Below are positions 23,640 to 34,217 of a stretch of DNA of 64,000 nt, one piece after another. Source of the DNA: Tanypteryx hageni (taxonomy: Eukaryota > Arthropoda > Insecta > Odonata > Petaluridae); assembly GCA_028673005.1 (NCBI GenBank), contig CM054118.1, positions 64,041,401 to 64,105,400 on the forward strand, in the 5' to 3' direction. Both the position numbers and the translations under genes were made by a program. Positions within the stretch are counted from its first letter, which is position 1, and every line of letters begins with the position of its first letter. Below the pieces are notes generated by a model. That model searched no databases. It was given only the letters and a program-made list of their open reading frames with translations, and was not told the DNA's origin.

Positions 23640-24260
23640 ATATAAAGGCTGAGTTAGGTGTAGAGAGGTATTAATTCAAGGATAAAAAGTGGTAAGCAGA
23701 GAATAAAATAAAGAGATAAAAATCGAAGGAAATTGAGAAGGCAAGAGATTACGAGAGGGGGAAGCGGAAGGTGAGTAGAGGGGGAAGCGGAAGGTGAGTA
23801 GAGGGGGAGAGGAAGGTGAGAAGAGGGGGAGAGTGACAAAGAGGGAGACAGAGAAGGGAAGAGCGAGAATGCGGCGAGGAGCAGGTGAAGACATTGTCCA
23901 AGAGCAGCGGTCGATTTGTGCCGCGAGAACGAAGGTCGAAATGAATCAGCGAGATAGAGAATAAATACATGAAGTGAGAGGCGAGAATGAATTCTGCGAT
24001 TCGGTTTTGTTTTTTTTTTCTCTCCAAGGGAGCGCGTTGCCATGGCGGACGACAAAACGCGATGTCTCCCCTATTCGTTTCTGTGAATTGATTCGACAAT
24101 GAAAGCAATTCATCCGCCCCCTCTCGGGCCATTTGCGCGGGCGGAGGGGCGAGGGGGAGAGGAAAAAATCCCCGCCGCAATCGAGGTGGATGTGGGGAGG
24201 AAGGAACGGAAGGAGGAGAGGGGAGGTGAAGGAGGACGAAGGGGAGGCCAAAGGTCGCCT
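23640..24260 (+). repeat. Purine-rich tract with a 23-bp minisatellite
   Basis: G/A-rich on the plus strand. Positions 23755-23833 hold about three and a half copies of a 22-23-bp unit containing GAGGGGGAAGCGGAAGGTGA. The units include GGAAG/GTGAGT, which mimics a splice donor. The long minus-strand frames here are compositional artefacts. Confidence 0.75.
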
Positions 24261-24929
24261 AATAATAAGGTCGAAGGTCGGGCGAGATAACAAGCGCTCC
24301 TCGTTTTCAGTTGACAGGGAGTTGCCGCGATGGGAAATAACAGTGAAACGATTCGGCATGCCGGGAGATTTTTGTCCACCGCGGTGCCCACGCCATTTTC
24401 GATGCCAAAAATGAAAAACCGTTGCTAGGAAGCTGGGAGTGAGGCTGTGGTGCACTTGAGCAATAAGGAAACGATCGAAAAAGGTCTAGCGAAGGGTTTT
24501 ATCTCTATAATAATTCAAGAGGTTAATTAGCCAAAAAACACAAACACATATGTTTTTCCTCATTGTCTCGGCGACGGGAGAATATTATTTAACAGAAGTT
24601 AATTGGGAAAGTTCGTCGATTTTTTATGAAGCTAAATATTTATAATTTTCAAAAGTTACGAATATGACAACAGAACATCCAACACGTATATTTCGGCAAA
24701 CAAATATTGGTAATGATTGCTTCGGAATAAATTTGTATTGATAAATGAAAAATTTGAGATGCGCACGCCAGGCAACGTAAATTCTAGAGAGATCCCCAGA
24801 TCCTCTGAATTTCTGGGCATCTCTGAATATTCATGTTGAAACATGACGCGATCAAATTTTACGTATCACCAAAGCCTATGAAAATCGCCCTTAATGGCCG
24901 CATGTTTGATCAGGTAGCTCGTGGGTGGG

Positions 24930-25660
24930 TTTAGATGAGATAAGGAGGGAAGTATTTGGGAGGATACAGACGGAGAGGTGGAGAGAAAGGGAGGGAAGGA
25001 GAGAGTGAGGGAGGGAGAGAGTGAGGGAGGGAGAATGAGTGAGGGAGGGAGAGTGAGGGAGACAAGAGTGAGAGAGAGAGTGAGGAAGAGAGAGAGAGGG
25101 GGGGAATGAGAGGAAGAGAGAGTGAGGAAGAGAGAGAGAGAGAGGGGGTGTGAAAAAGTGAGTGAGGGAGAGAGAGAGGAAAAGAGAGAGGGAGGAGTGA
25201 AAGACAGACAGACAGACAAACGACTTTATTAGGGCGAAATTGAGACTATGTAGTCCCTTCTTACATTTAACCCTAAAGAGAGACTGAGGAAGAGAGAGGG
25301 GGAGTGAGAGAGGGTGGGGTGAGAGAGACAGTGAGGAAGAGTGAGAGGGGGGAGTGAGGGAAAGAGTGAGAGGGAGTGAGAGAAAGAGAGAGGGAGAGAG
25401 TGAGGAAGAGAGAGAGGGAGCAGGATGGGAAAAAGTGAGGGAGAGAGAGTGTGAGAGAGAGGTGACAATCGCTAACACTTGACAGACACCAAGAGGGTCG
25501 CGAAAAGGGTTCACTTTCGTGGTTGGAAACGAGCCAGAATACGAACATTAACGTGGTATCGGGAGCGATATTCGAACCAAAGGCTGATTGACAATGAGAC
25601 TTGGGTAGTGAGATAGAGAGGGTGGGAGAGAAAGATAGGACGGAGAAAGAAAAGAGATTA
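24930..25660 (+). repeat. Long GA-rich tract
   Basis: Imperfect GA/GGGA repeats on the plus strand for about 700 bases, interrupted once by the LINE 3' end at 25204-25274. Minus-strand frames here encode only Ser/Leu/Pro/His low-complexity strings. Confidence 0.85.
25204..25274 (-). mobile_element. Very short LINE 3' end inside the GA tract
   Basis: On the minus strand the block ends TTTCGCCCTAATAAAG, followed by a GTCT tandem tail; AATAAA lies at 25225-25230. It matches 2168-2231 over the whole conserved stretch (GGGACT..AGTCTCAAT..CGCCC..AATAAA). Only about 55 bp of body remain, consistent with extreme 5' truncation on insertion into, or growth of, the GA repeat. Confidence 0.55.
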
Positions 25661-26190
25661 CCCTCTCAGCTTACGAATAATGCTCCGACTTATCACGAAA
25701 AAAGACAGGTAATTGTAGCATTAATTAGAAAAGCGAGCGATGACATTATCTAATAGTAAAACCAGATAAAGTCGATATACGTATGTACTACAAATATCGA
25801 AGGCGGATTGAATTAAGAACGGGTCCTAGACATGTCCGCCAAAGAGTTATGCATTTTGCTGACTTTAACCCTCCAGTACTCGCGCGAGTTTTTCAAACAC
25901 GAGTACTCGCGCGGGGTAGATTTTAACCCCATATGTATTACATTGAAAATGCATGCCAAATGTAGTTCATTCATAAAAAATACAACTATAAATATATATA
26001 TATATAATTTAATAGAAACACTACAGGTAATTTTTAAGAATATTTAATAATATTATTTTAAAATAAAAATTGAAAAATCTTGTCAATATTTCTATAATGT
26101 CAAAAATAGTGAATATATATTTTTGGCATGCGAAAACTAAATACAAAATGAAATTTGGTAAAAAATGATTAAATTACAATTACTTTTTAA

Positions 26191-26208
26191 TATCATCATC
26201 ATCATCAT
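26191..26208 (-). repeat. ATG-repeat 3' tail of the LINE
   Basis: Five to six ATG units on the minus strand, followed by ATATTAAAA and then the target duplication. RTE-group elements characteristically end in such trinucleotide repeats, not poly(A). Confidence 0.8.
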
Positions 26209-26238
26209 GCTGCTGTCCGAAGATAGGTTTTAGCTGAT

Positions 26239-28046
26239 TCACTGCCTCCATCTCTTTCTCTCCCTAGAAGCCTCTTTTATACCTCTATAAGTACTATATT
26301 CCTGCTTTATATTCACTAATATTCCTATTCTTTTTCTCCCTCTTCCTCTTCTTCCACTAATTTTGCCTTCTAAGATCGTCCTTTGTAAACACTGTCTTCT
26401 CAATATGTGCCTATCCAATTTTCTTTTCTTTTCCTGATTGTTTTTATTAGCATCCTTTCTTCTCTCAGCATTTCTAATACTTCTTCGTTTCTCTTCCTCT
26501 CTGTCCATTTCACTTTCATCACCCTCCTCCATACCCGCATCTCAAAACTTTCTAAATATTTTTCCTCCTTCCTCCTTACCGTCCACGTCTCTGCACCATA
26601 AAGAGCTACGATCCATATGTAGCATTTCGCTAATTTCTTCCTTGTTTCTAAATTTATTTTTCTTGCTTGTGAGAAGCTCCTTCTTCTCGTTAAATGCTGC
26701 TTTTGCCATTGCAATCCTACTTCTGATGTCCTGTGTACTACTTTTATCCTGCGCTAAAATACTGCCAAGATATTTGAAACTACTTACTTGTTCCAATTTT
26801 TTGCCATTTACCATTATATTTAATTCTTTATGTTCCTTTGAAACTACCATGACATTCGTTTTTTCGGCATTGATCTTCATTCCATATTGTTGGCCAACCT
26901 CCACTAGTCTGTCTGTCATCCTCTGAAGTTCTTTCTCGTCTTCTGCTATTAATCCCTGATCATCTGCATATTTAATGGTGGTGGTAATACTTTCACCTCC
27001 TATCTTAAATCCTTTCTCTTCCATCAACGCTTCTTCTGTTATTGTTTCTGCATAAATATTAAATATCGCTGGTGAAATAGGACATCCCTGGCTCACTCCC
27101 CTCCCTATTGGACTACTTTCTGTTTCCTCTCCTTCAACCCTGACTCTAATCTTTTGGTCAAAGTAAAGATTTTTAAGCAGTCTTTTATCTTTCCAATCTA
27201 TTCCAATTTTAATTAAAATACCCAACATTTTATCTCATTTCACTCGGCCAAAAGCTTTCTCTCAATCTACAAAACAAAAATACATATCTCTATTGACTTC
27301 TAGCGCTCTTTCTATCATCATTCTCATACATCCTATAGCATATCTTGTCCCTCTTCCTCTTCTAAAACCAAACATTATCTTGCAGCTCCTTTTCTAATTT
27401 ACCTTCAATTCTTTTGGTTATTATTCTGGTTAGAACTTTAGCTGTATGAGAAATTAAACTAATAGTTTGGTAATCCTTTCAACTTTTTGCATTGTTCTTT
27501 TTCTCCAATGGTACCATAACACCATCTAAAAAATCTCTAGGCCATACGCCAGCATCATATACTTGGTTAAAGAATTTTGTGAGTTGCTTAACTGCTTTCG
27601 ACCCCAAAACCTTAAGAACGTCCACTGGTATATCATCACTCCCAACAGCCTTCCTTCTATTCATGTCATCAATTGCTCTTTTAACTTCAGACTCGAAAAT
27701 ACTTGGTCATAGCGGGTCTTTTTCCACATCCTCTTTTTCATTTAATTCAATATTTCTTGGCTTTCCTTCTTTGTCATACAGCACCTCAATGTTTTCTTTC
27801 CAGATATTCTTTACACTGTCTGGCTCCGAGACTATTTTACCACTTTTGTTCATGTTTTCTTTACGTCCTATCTTTCTTGCCTTTTTCTTGAATATTTCCC
27901 TTGCTTTGCTATACATGAGGTCTGTTCTACAAATTCTTTCACACTCGACGATCTCTTCGCATTTCTCATTTATCCACTGTTCTCTGGCTTTATCTGTTTC
28001 CCTTCTTAAAGCATTATTTAACTCCTTGTACTTTCTTTGGCATTCT
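26239..28046 (-). pseudogene. Reverse transcriptase of the RTE-type LINE (broken)
   Basis: Continues from the endonuclease after a frameshift near 28050. An open piece at 27916-27707 holds the linker. The piece 27664-27479 carries MNRRKAVGSDDIPVDVLK, the first RT block. The FVD..EKAF block near 27260-27300 keeps its catalytic Asp but has two in-frame TGA codons. The 27228-26542 frame holds GVSQGCPISP (residues 44-53) and the catalytic YADD (87-90, about 26970-26959). Two more frame changes occur before the C-terminus ends at 26239. The enzyme would reverse-transcribe element RNA at a nicked target; in this state it cannot be made as one protein. Confidence 0.8.
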
Positions 28047-28934
28047 TCAGTGTTTATGTTCTTCCACTTTCTCCTCTTCCATTTTTTGCAGCATGGCTGC
28101 TGTTACCCAGGGTTTTTTGTTTCTTTCACCCGTTATCTTTCCTACCTTCTTTTCCATTACATCTTTAATGTTGCTATGGATGTATATCTGGTATCGTCTC
28201 TGGTCTCCTGGGCTTTTCCATGTGTAAAGTCTCCGCTGGTGATGCTTAAACCATGTATTAGTTACAATCAATCTATTTCTATGACAGAATTCCACAAGTT
28301 TATCCCCTCTTTCATTTCTCTTCCCTAGTCCATATTTTCCCACTATGTTATCTTCCTGTCCCTCTCCGACTACACTGTTCCAGTCTCCCATTACTATGGT
28401 GGTGATCCTTCCTTTTCCCTCCTCCTCCAATATCTCCGTAATCTGTTCATACATTTCATCTACTTCTTCGTCACCAGCATTAGTTGTTGGCATATACACT
28501 TGAATTATAAGTATTTCCACTGGCTCTATCTGAAGTTTTACGGCTATTAATCTATCATTAACTGTCACTACCTTGCTAATTCTTTCAGCTATCTCTTTTC
28601 TCATTATAATCCCCACTCCCCTTTCCTTTTTCTCTCCTCCCGAGTAAATAATCTTAAATTCGTCTGCATTTATCTCGCCTTCTCCTTCCCACCGAACTTC
28701 ACTAAGACCTACTATGCCTACATTATTCCTTCTCATTTCCCTTTTTAAGTTCTCTAGTTTACCCCCTGAATTCATAGTCCTAACATTCCATGTGCCTATT
28801 CTTAATTTCTCACTACTTGCTTTCTTCTTATTAATGTTACATTTCCTCTGTGCATCCCCTAGGGTAGTCCCCACCCGGAGATCCGATTGGGGGACTATTT
28901 TACCTCCGGAATATTTAACCCCAGAGAGATCCAT
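28047..28934 (-). pseudogene. APE-type endonuclease of the LINE (inactive)
   Basis: Open for 295 codons from the ATG at 28934. The EEP/APE fold is marked by GTWNVR (residues 48-53), the metal-binding Glu in LSEVRW (79) and GDWN (183-186). Where the family has Gln-Ile-Asp-Tyr-Ile, this copy reads QIYI (249-252), so the Asp codon is missing. No Ser-Asp-His motif follows; the reading passes straight into linker sequence (KPWVTAAMLQKM). I infer an in-frame loss of the catalytic C-terminal part, which also explains an element somewhat shorter than the roughly 3.2 kb usual for this group. Confidence 0.8.
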
Positions 28935-29954
28935 AGAGGTATTTGCAGCTTTTCAGCCAATCATGGGAAATATAATGAGGTAGTTTCCCCTTGCTTTCCT
29001 CATCGCAGTTTCATAAGAGTGATTACCCATCTGTAGCTGTTCAGATCCACATGATCACCACCTACAGAGGACAATTACTGTATAAAAATTTAATTATTTA
29101 CTATCAATAATATTGCATATGGAGAGAGAATGTGAAAAGATCATAAGTTTTTTTCCTCACCTCAGAAATTATAGGTATCGGTTAAAATTTGTTGAGTGAG
29201 AAACAGAAACATGAAAAACTGTCAATTGTTGCATTAATAACTAATTCACCAAAACAATTGCAATATTTCCCACACAAGGAGATACATACGTATATCACAG
29301 ATGTTCGTCTCAAATTGCCGTGCGCCGTCTAAGAAAAAGCTTCCTTACTCAAAAACGGCTGACACAATGCTAGAAATTTTTGCCTAAAACCTTTCACACG
29401 TGTCATTCCAGCTACTGAAAAGGAGGAGACAGCGAATAACAAACGGGAGGGAAACCATCATAAAATGTGAGGGGGGGGGGGGGTAGAAATCTATCCCGCG
29501 CGAGTACCGGAGGGTTAAGGATAAAAATGATGAAAAGCCGTTTATCTTCAACGATGTTTGGAACATTTTATAAATGACTTCCGAATATATCGAATTAAAT
29601 GAAATGCTAGAGCCAGTCTAATTTATGAAAGATAGATGTAGATATTAGTAAGTATTATACTATAAGGCATATATCCTTTTCAGAACTGGAATGCTTGGAT
29701 CCGAAGTCCTAATTTCGATGTAATAAGAAATGAAGATGTTATATATGACGCATCATATACAATTTTTAAATGTGATCCTAGATGGAAGATGAGTTCATAA
29801 TGCACGTAAAGGTTGATCAGAATTATTATGACCGTGAAAGAAGTACGGAGGATATGTTCAGAAAGGGGCTAGTAAGCACCAATAGCATGTTAATTGAATT
29901 CGAACGAGCCATAAAGAATTAATCTTACCTACTCGGCTTTTACTACGACTATGT

Positions 29955-30367
29955 CAGAGACGGAAAACCTTTCTTGCCGGCGTGCCAAAATCACAAAAAA
30001 ATGGCTTTACTCTTCCAACTTACGTGCCAATTTAATATAACAAAAAAATAATTTTATGATTTAACTTTGACGATTGATTCTCAGATTTGGATTTCAGAAA
30101 ACGATAGACTGATTGCATAAAATTCAGTTTATCATCAGAAAAGATTTATTTTTCCAGATCATTTATGGCCGAACAACAATTATAAAGCAACAAGCATCTC
30201 GTTCTCGGACAAGTCACTATTAGTCCGTTATTTTATAATTGCAATCTCGCTAGAAACAGTCATTTATATTGTCAGAAATGGAAAAATATTAGGGAGAGAG
30301 TCGGAAAATAGTTTTCTGTTGCGTGGCAACCAAAATCGTCTCGCGTGCCATAGCTTTGCCATCCTAG
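29955..30367. mobile_element. Degraded hAT-like element
   Basis: Flanks GACTATGT (29947-29954) and GGCTATGT (30368-30375) agree at 7 of 8 bases. The ends CAGAGACGGAAAACC and, inverted, CTAGGATGGCAAAGC match at 9 of 15 positions, and both sides carry GCGTGCC strings just inside, as in known hAT MITEs. The interior is AT-rich and non-coding. Confidence 0.5.
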
Positions 30368-30783
30368 GGCTATGTGATCTGTCGATTCAATTGAGCATTC
30401 GCTGAGCATTGACCGAATCATTTATTTGGTTGCCAATTCATTGCCCTCAAACCCGTGTATCTCCACTTACGTTGAAATAAAACTTGGTGATAAAGAGGTA
30501 ATTCGATCGTCAATGTTTCTCAAGATGTTTATCGAAAGAATTGAAACATTTCATCCGATAATCGCCATCGAAAGAGCACCTGCGTTTTTATCTACAACCA
30601 AATCAATTTATTTTCCACAATAAAATTCAACCTTTGATTTCTCCGATCGGTGACATAGGCCGATATCTTCGTCGCGTAGCTTTTCTAAGGAGAATTTATT
30701 TTGAAAGGAGAATTTTTAAAAACAAATGTTTGACGAGAACGATACAGGAGTACGAACATCAGCGGAAATTCGACTTCTTCCCC

Positions 30784-31000
30784 TTGAAAGGAACACCGAA
30801 CGATCCAGCTACGCGCCGTTAATATCGCATGAAGCGCAGCAGGGGTTGGAAGGGACGCCTAAACACATCAATGCGGTTACTTCTTCGCTGACGTTAACAA
30901 CACTTGCTTCCGCCGAGAGGTTTCCGATGGCCACCGAGGATGTGCCCTCACGCCACTCTACTGCCAAGAGGTCGATGGTGCGCCGTCGCGTTTTGTCAAG
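30784..31000 (+). CDS. Possible exon, weak
   Basis: A pyrimidine tract ending CTTCTTCCCCTTGAAAG is followed by about 70 open codons with mixed G/C third positions, ending at TTGTCAAG/GTGATC. The acceptor is reasonable and the donor weak. The translated peptide (pieces such as FPMATEDVPSRHSTAKRS) matches no family I know. It could be a conserved non-coding block or chance. Confidence 0.15.
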
Positions 31001-32502
31001 GTGATCGGAGAGGCATTGGACTCCCTCATTCCCGTTAACGTGGTTGTTGCATCAAATTGTCGCCAGACGATGTCTCACAAATCACCCCAAGGAATGACAT
31101 CTGCCTCTAATGGCTACGTCACCATATTTCTGAACGGGGGAGTCGAAGTTGACGCCCTTGAACGCGTCGGAAATCCATCTCGAGGGTACCTTTCGACCCC
31201 ATCGACGCACCGCTGCTTTGAAGGAGGTGGACAGGTGGTTGGCAACATTTCAATGCATTCTCAATGGCAATAGAATCCTCCCTACCGAGTAAGATTATCA
31301 TTGATCATTGAAATAACCTCTTCCCCGTCTTCTCACCCGTAAATGGCGAGTAGTTCTTAATGTTGCTCCGGACGCTTCAATTCTTAGATACCATATTATG
31401 TTCGGTAACACATGACATTCTCACCTGGCTGGAAACCCAAGAAAAATTCACCGCATCTAATCTAATCTAATCTACATGATATGTAACCCGAAGAATTCTC
31501 AAGTTTCAGTACATCGATCTATTTGTTGAGCGATTTCTCTTTGTCAACATAAAAACATCAAAACCTTTCACTCGTGAATATCCATGCCGCCTAGGAGATG
31601 AAAATACCGCAACAGTAAAATATTTTGTCTCAACTTTGGACTCTCGAAGATATGAGAGGGTATTAAGGCGAACATGCTGCACTCATTCCTGTAATGGTCA
31701 ACTTCGCTCATACCAGGGGAAAATTTGGTTCTTATAGTAATACTACAACATTATCGCACCCATTTCTTCAGAACAAATAAATGGTGTTAAAAGTACGACC
31801 AATAAACCCAATAGAATTTAGTCATATAACGAGCTGTCGTTTCCCTAAATTACTCCTATCATCAATCCTGTTTTCATGGAAGATAACTCATAGTCATTTG
31901 GATACTATCCCTAATCTCAAAGATTCATTAAGTTGTGCCCCACTGGACAGCAGCTTTATAGGATATTCTTAAGGGGATTTAGGTTGGAAAACGATCAGGC
32001 TATCGCAGACCCACTGTGTGGCGCCAATGTTTCGATACAAGCTGTTTAACCTTAGTATGTGGTGTCATCGAAAGACTTATCTCCATGAATTCTTCGATGA
32101 AGGTTTCCAGTTCAGTCCAGTCCAGTCCGGTAATCACTGTCGATTGGTCAGCATTTGGCAAAATGGCGCCAGTCAGTGACCTGTCACATCACGGCCTCAG
32201 CTGCGCCAATTCACTCGAAGGGTGTGCTGATTGGTAATTGCGCATCATTCGAAAAATTGCCATCGAAAAGAAAACGGAGAATCAAATATGCAGAAGCCGT
32301 GACAAAATACGACTTACGCATCATTTCATGGAGAAATTGAGAGGGCAGTAATTTTCCAAAAAAATTCAATCCCTCAAAGTGATCTTTCACTTTTCATGAT
32401 CAACCTGTTTGACTGCGCGGCATGAAAATGCTTAACAAGGACATGGGAGAATTTTAGTCGAGGGCTCCTGAATGGTTGCAACCCTATTCTATGACATCAT
32501 TC

Positions 32503-32520
32503 GAAAGTTCGAGAAGATTC
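32503..32520. promoter_or_regulatory. Perfect four-unit heat-shock-element motif
   Basis: The bases GAAAGTTCGAGAAGATTC contain four alternating inverted GAA/TTC units, each spaced by two bases. This is the consensus bound by heat-shock factor trimers. No TATA box or first exon of a heat-shock gene is recognisable within a few hundred bases on either side, so a role is unproven. Confidence 0.4.
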
Positions 32521-33304
32521 GGCGGTGAGCCAGACGCGCGTTATTCGTGTTGCATATCCCGTGCACCCTCCGCGGCGATCACGCGATCGAGCAAAGATTC
32601 CCCCTTGTCTCGCTATGCTGTTTACAGATTTTGAATGCAGAAAAAAATAAACATCGATTCAATCCATTGCGTGATTAAATTAATAACGAAGCGAGTAGGT
32701 TTATATTAAGTAAAATAATGGCCGATACGGTGTAGCGACACTCAAAGTGTCACGCTATGAATTATTCATACCATCGACGGCTTTTTCCCAGCAGTTTATC
32801 ACATTTTTGCATAATAATTTGATTTTCCATTAAAACTTTAAAGGATGTTCCATAACTCTTACGGTAAAATAACATTGACAAATTATAATAAGTATTACTT
32901 AAAATAAGAAATGCCATATTGGTTCAAGGCCCTCAAAGTTTAGTGTGCGTGATGCGAGTGATATTTCAAACGATTAGATCGGTTAGATTGGTACTTCGCC
33001 GAGGCTTATCCAGAATCGAAGGATAAAACCTTCGCTAGACAGAGGTGAGGCACGTGCACAAGTCCAATTAAAGCATCCAATGCAAAACTCTGCCTTGGAA
33101 GAGGCGACACGTGATGGACCTTCTAGGATATACCAATTCCATTCCATTCATGCGAATAATTCGTGATCGCGAATTTCAGCGGCAAGCAGAGGCCTTAAAG
33201 TCGCGAAACTAATGACCGTGGCGACCCTCCGAATTGGTAGACCTGCATCACCCAACCACGCTCAATATCGCCATTAATGTGTCAGACATGGCCCTCGCAC
33301 CGTA

Positions 33305-33690
33305 ATACCATCACTCCTCCCGTTTTTTTCCCTCTCTCTCTCTCTCTACCGCTCCACTCCTCTATACCCTCCATCTTCCTTCGTCCATCCCGCTCCATCA
33401 CTCTCCCTCTTTACCTCTCAATTCCCTCCATCCTTTTCTCTCTTTCTCCCTATTCCCTTCCCCACCACTCCCTCAATCTCAAGTTTTGCTCTGTCATACC
33501 GTTCCCTCCCCCTCTCTCTCTCTCCTTTTCTCTCCCTCTCTACAACCTCCCTCCCTCCCTCCTCTCCACTTTCGCTGTCTCACGTCATTTCCTCTCTCCT
33601 TTCTCCCTAAAATTCCCACTCCTCTCTCCTCCTTACCTAACAGGTCCCTCCCAGTCTCTTTCTCCCTCCCTCCATCTCCTCCGTCCTACA
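33305..33690 (+). repeat. Pyrimidine-rich tract
   Basis: About 380 bases almost entirely C and T on the plus strand. The 140-codon plus frame is low-complexity Ser/Leu/Pro from composition. Confidence 0.75.
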
Positions 33691-33885
33691 CCCAATTGAC
33701 CTCTGTGCCTTCATTGGCGTCTGCAGATCGGACATCTAATATGACTCGAATGTATGGCACGTGACGAGTTTTCCAGCTCGAAACTGATGTGAATTTGCAT
33801 TGCGGTTTGTTCAAAGTTATCTTTAAATTGTGAGTAAATGTATTAGCTATGATTTGAATATTACAAAAAGAACTTCCACATAGCA

Positions 33886-33895
33886 GACTCGAACC
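33886..33895 (-). other. B-box-like site, SINE relic candidate
   Basis: The minus strand reads GATCCGGGGTTCGAGTCTGC, resembling the B-box part of tRNA-derived SINEs. The preceding bases (GCCTCGCTATAGCGT) also look tRNA-like, but no full fold is present. Confidence 0.3.
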
Positions 33896-34217
33896 CCGGA
33901 TCACGCTATAGCGAGGCTGTCACATTGAAGAACTATATAACAAGAATTAACCGCACTCAACCGCATTTCTCCGATGATGTTGGAGTTCAGAAGACGTTTG
34001 AAGAGATTAGAACTCGATGAAAAACAGTCTTTGTATCTAAATATAGGGAATAAAGGCAAACATGGCGAAAATATCTGAAATATTATCACTATTGCTATAT
34101 GCAATTTAGGGATAACAGTTGGAGTACCAGTTTCTCTTGCAATGATGCCGGATTCACATATGAAGTTAGGATTTTATTATCCATTTGGTATAACTTTTCG
34201 TTAATGCCGCATTTTTA

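Larger units (their letters stand above)
26185..29070 (-). mobile_element. RTE/BovB-type LINE, nearly full length
   Basis: 2,886 bp on the minus strand, flanked by an exact 9-bp target duplication ACAATTACT (26176-26184 and 29071-29079). It encodes an APE-type endonuclease, then a reverse transcriptase, then a C-terminal region with YGAETWT and GRRGRGRKR-like motifs typical of RTE-clade proteins. It ends about 40 bp past the last stop in a short ATG-repeat tail (26191-26208), the usual RTE 3' end. Stops, frameshifts and a loss in the endonuclease show it is dead, but the intact target duplication suggests moderate age. Confidence 0.85.
25869..29514. mobile_element. piggyBac-like non-autonomous element, split by a LINE
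   Basis: TTAA at 25865-25868 and 29515-29518 directly flank inverted ends CCCTCCAGTACTCGCGCGAG (left) and CCCTCCGGTACTCGCGCGGG (right, inverted), which match at 18 of 20 bases. TTAA duplication with ends starting CCC is the piggyBac superfamily hallmark. The left end carries a second, inner copy of the core GTACTCGCGCG at 25903, followed by GGGGTAGATTT, which matches the right end even better. Removing the LINE (and one target copy) leaves about 750 bp with no transposase frame, so this is a deletion derivative. Confidence 0.7.
30368..33304. other. No confirmed gene; exon-like block and unique-looking DNA
   Basis: A GC-richer block at 30785-31260 may contain an exon (listed separately). Short pentamer runs occur at about 31450-31473 (TAATC units) and 32104-32127 (CAGTC units). 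A heat-shock-type motif at 32503-32520 is listed separately. The rest shows no recognised gene. Confidence 0.35.

Noticed and set aside
23755..23833. Repeated GGAAG/GTGAGT donor-like sites
   Set aside because: They come from the minisatellite unit in purine-rich DNA; no exon precedes them.
22833..25548. Minus-strand open frames of 80-207 codons rich in Ser, Leu, Pro and Phe
   Set aside because: They translate the pyrimidine strand of GA tracts. Several frames are open at once and show only low-complexity repeats.
27492..28328. 278-codon plus-strand open frame
   Set aside because: It is antisense to the LINE reverse transcriptase and linker; the minus strand has clear family motifs.
29471..29483. 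Run of about 13 G
   Set aside because: A mononucleotide run inside the piggyBac-like element; likely slippage and possibly of uncertain length.
29890..29970. Possible minus-strand exon with donor TAG/GTAAGA near 29926
   Set aside because: Every reading frame that uses this donor meets a stop codon within the short candidate exon.
31450..31473. TAATC pentamer run as telomere-like repeat
   Set aside because: Only about four units, and not the insect telomeric TTAGG.
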